A stretch of 5,312 nt of DNA from JADMII01 sp036278595 (lineage in GTDB: Bacteria; Chloroflexota; Dehalococcoidia; DSTF01; JACRBR01). Position 1 is the first letter of the stretch; the number at the start of each line of letters is the position of its first letter. The notes beneath the pieces were generated by a model, which saw only the letters and a program-made list of their open reading frames with translations, was not told where the DNA came from and searched no databases. Position numbers and translations under genes: made by a program. This document shows positions 5,153 through 5,312 of the stretch, one piece after another. The stretch spans positions 1 to 5,312 of the forward strand of contig DASUKS010000273.1 in the NCBI GenBank assembly GCA_036278595.1, given 5' to 3'.

Positions 5153-5312
5153 ATGGACAAGGTAACGATATTCGACACGTCGCTGCGTGACGGCGAGCAG
5201 TCGCCGGGTGTAGCACTGACGGCGACGGACAAGATGGAGATCGCCACGCAGCTCGCGAAGCTCGGCGTCGACGTCATCGAGGCGGGGTTCCCGCGCACGT
5301 CGCCGGGCGACT
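5153..5312 (+). CDS. leuA: 2-isopropylmalate synthase, N-terminal fragment (cut by window edge)
   Basis: The first 53 codons of a DRE-TIM metallolyase that condenses acetyl-CoA with 2-ketoisovalerate, the committed step to leucine. The start reads FDTSLRDGEQSPG (7-19), the family signature with R12 and metal-binding D13, followed by LGVDVIEAGFP. This motif is shared with homocitrate and citramalate synthases. LeuA is chosen for the close fit and the ilvBNC context, but the discriminating and regulatory C-terminal domains are outside the window. The ATG is set by GGAGG 7 nt upstream. A 462-nt gap separates it from ilvC, so it may be read through from the ilv promoter, controlled by the local leader, or both. 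Confidence 0.9.
   Translation, partial: MDKVTIFDTSLRDGEQSPGVALTATDKMEIATQLAKLGVDVIEAGFPRTSPGD

Overview
The window carries the front of a branched-chain amino-acid (BCAA) biosynthesis operon, all on the + strand: promoter, leucine-type T-box leader, ilvB, ilvN, an unexpected PD-(D/E)XK nuclease-like gene, ilvC, a 462-nt gap, and the first 53 codons of leuA, which runs off the right edge. The DNA is GC-rich and the housekeeping genes strongly prefer G/C at third codon positions. A terminator-type T-box in GC-rich DNA, with ilvB-ilvN-ilvC-leuA order, suggests Chloroflexota or a similar high-GC lineage rather than an actinobacterium, whose T-boxes are mostly translational. This assignment is inference only.

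Positions 1-543 are regulatory. A sigma-70-type promoter (17-46) precedes a T-box riboswitch (about 66-279). Its specifier loop reads CUC (Leu), it has a perfect T-box core (232-245), and its antiterminator overlaps a strong intrinsic terminator (253-279). About 260 nt of unassigned leader follow before ilvB.

Positions 544-4690 hold four genes with no gaps. ilvB and ilvN (acetohydroxyacid synthase large and small subunits) overlap as ATGA. ilvN shares one base with the next gene. That gene's TAG directly abuts the ilvC ATG. The third gene (2816-3691) has no known BCAA role. It has lower GC, different codon use and a D96/E112-x-K114 nuclease motif, so it looks like an acquired cargo gene placed seamlessly in the operon and controlled by leucine-tRNA charging.

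Positions 4691-5152 hold a short direct repeat, a doubtful ORF, and a candidate second leucine-sensing element in front of leuA. The latter is a 32-codon leader ORF with four Leu codons among its first 13, overlapping a long imperfect hairpin and ending one base before the leuA ribosome-binding site.

Functionally, IlvB/IlvN make acetolactate or acetohydroxybutyrate, IlvC isomerises and reduces these, and LeuA commits 2-ketoisovalerate to leucine. Leucine starvation is the expected inducing signal for the whole unit, including the nuclease-like gene.
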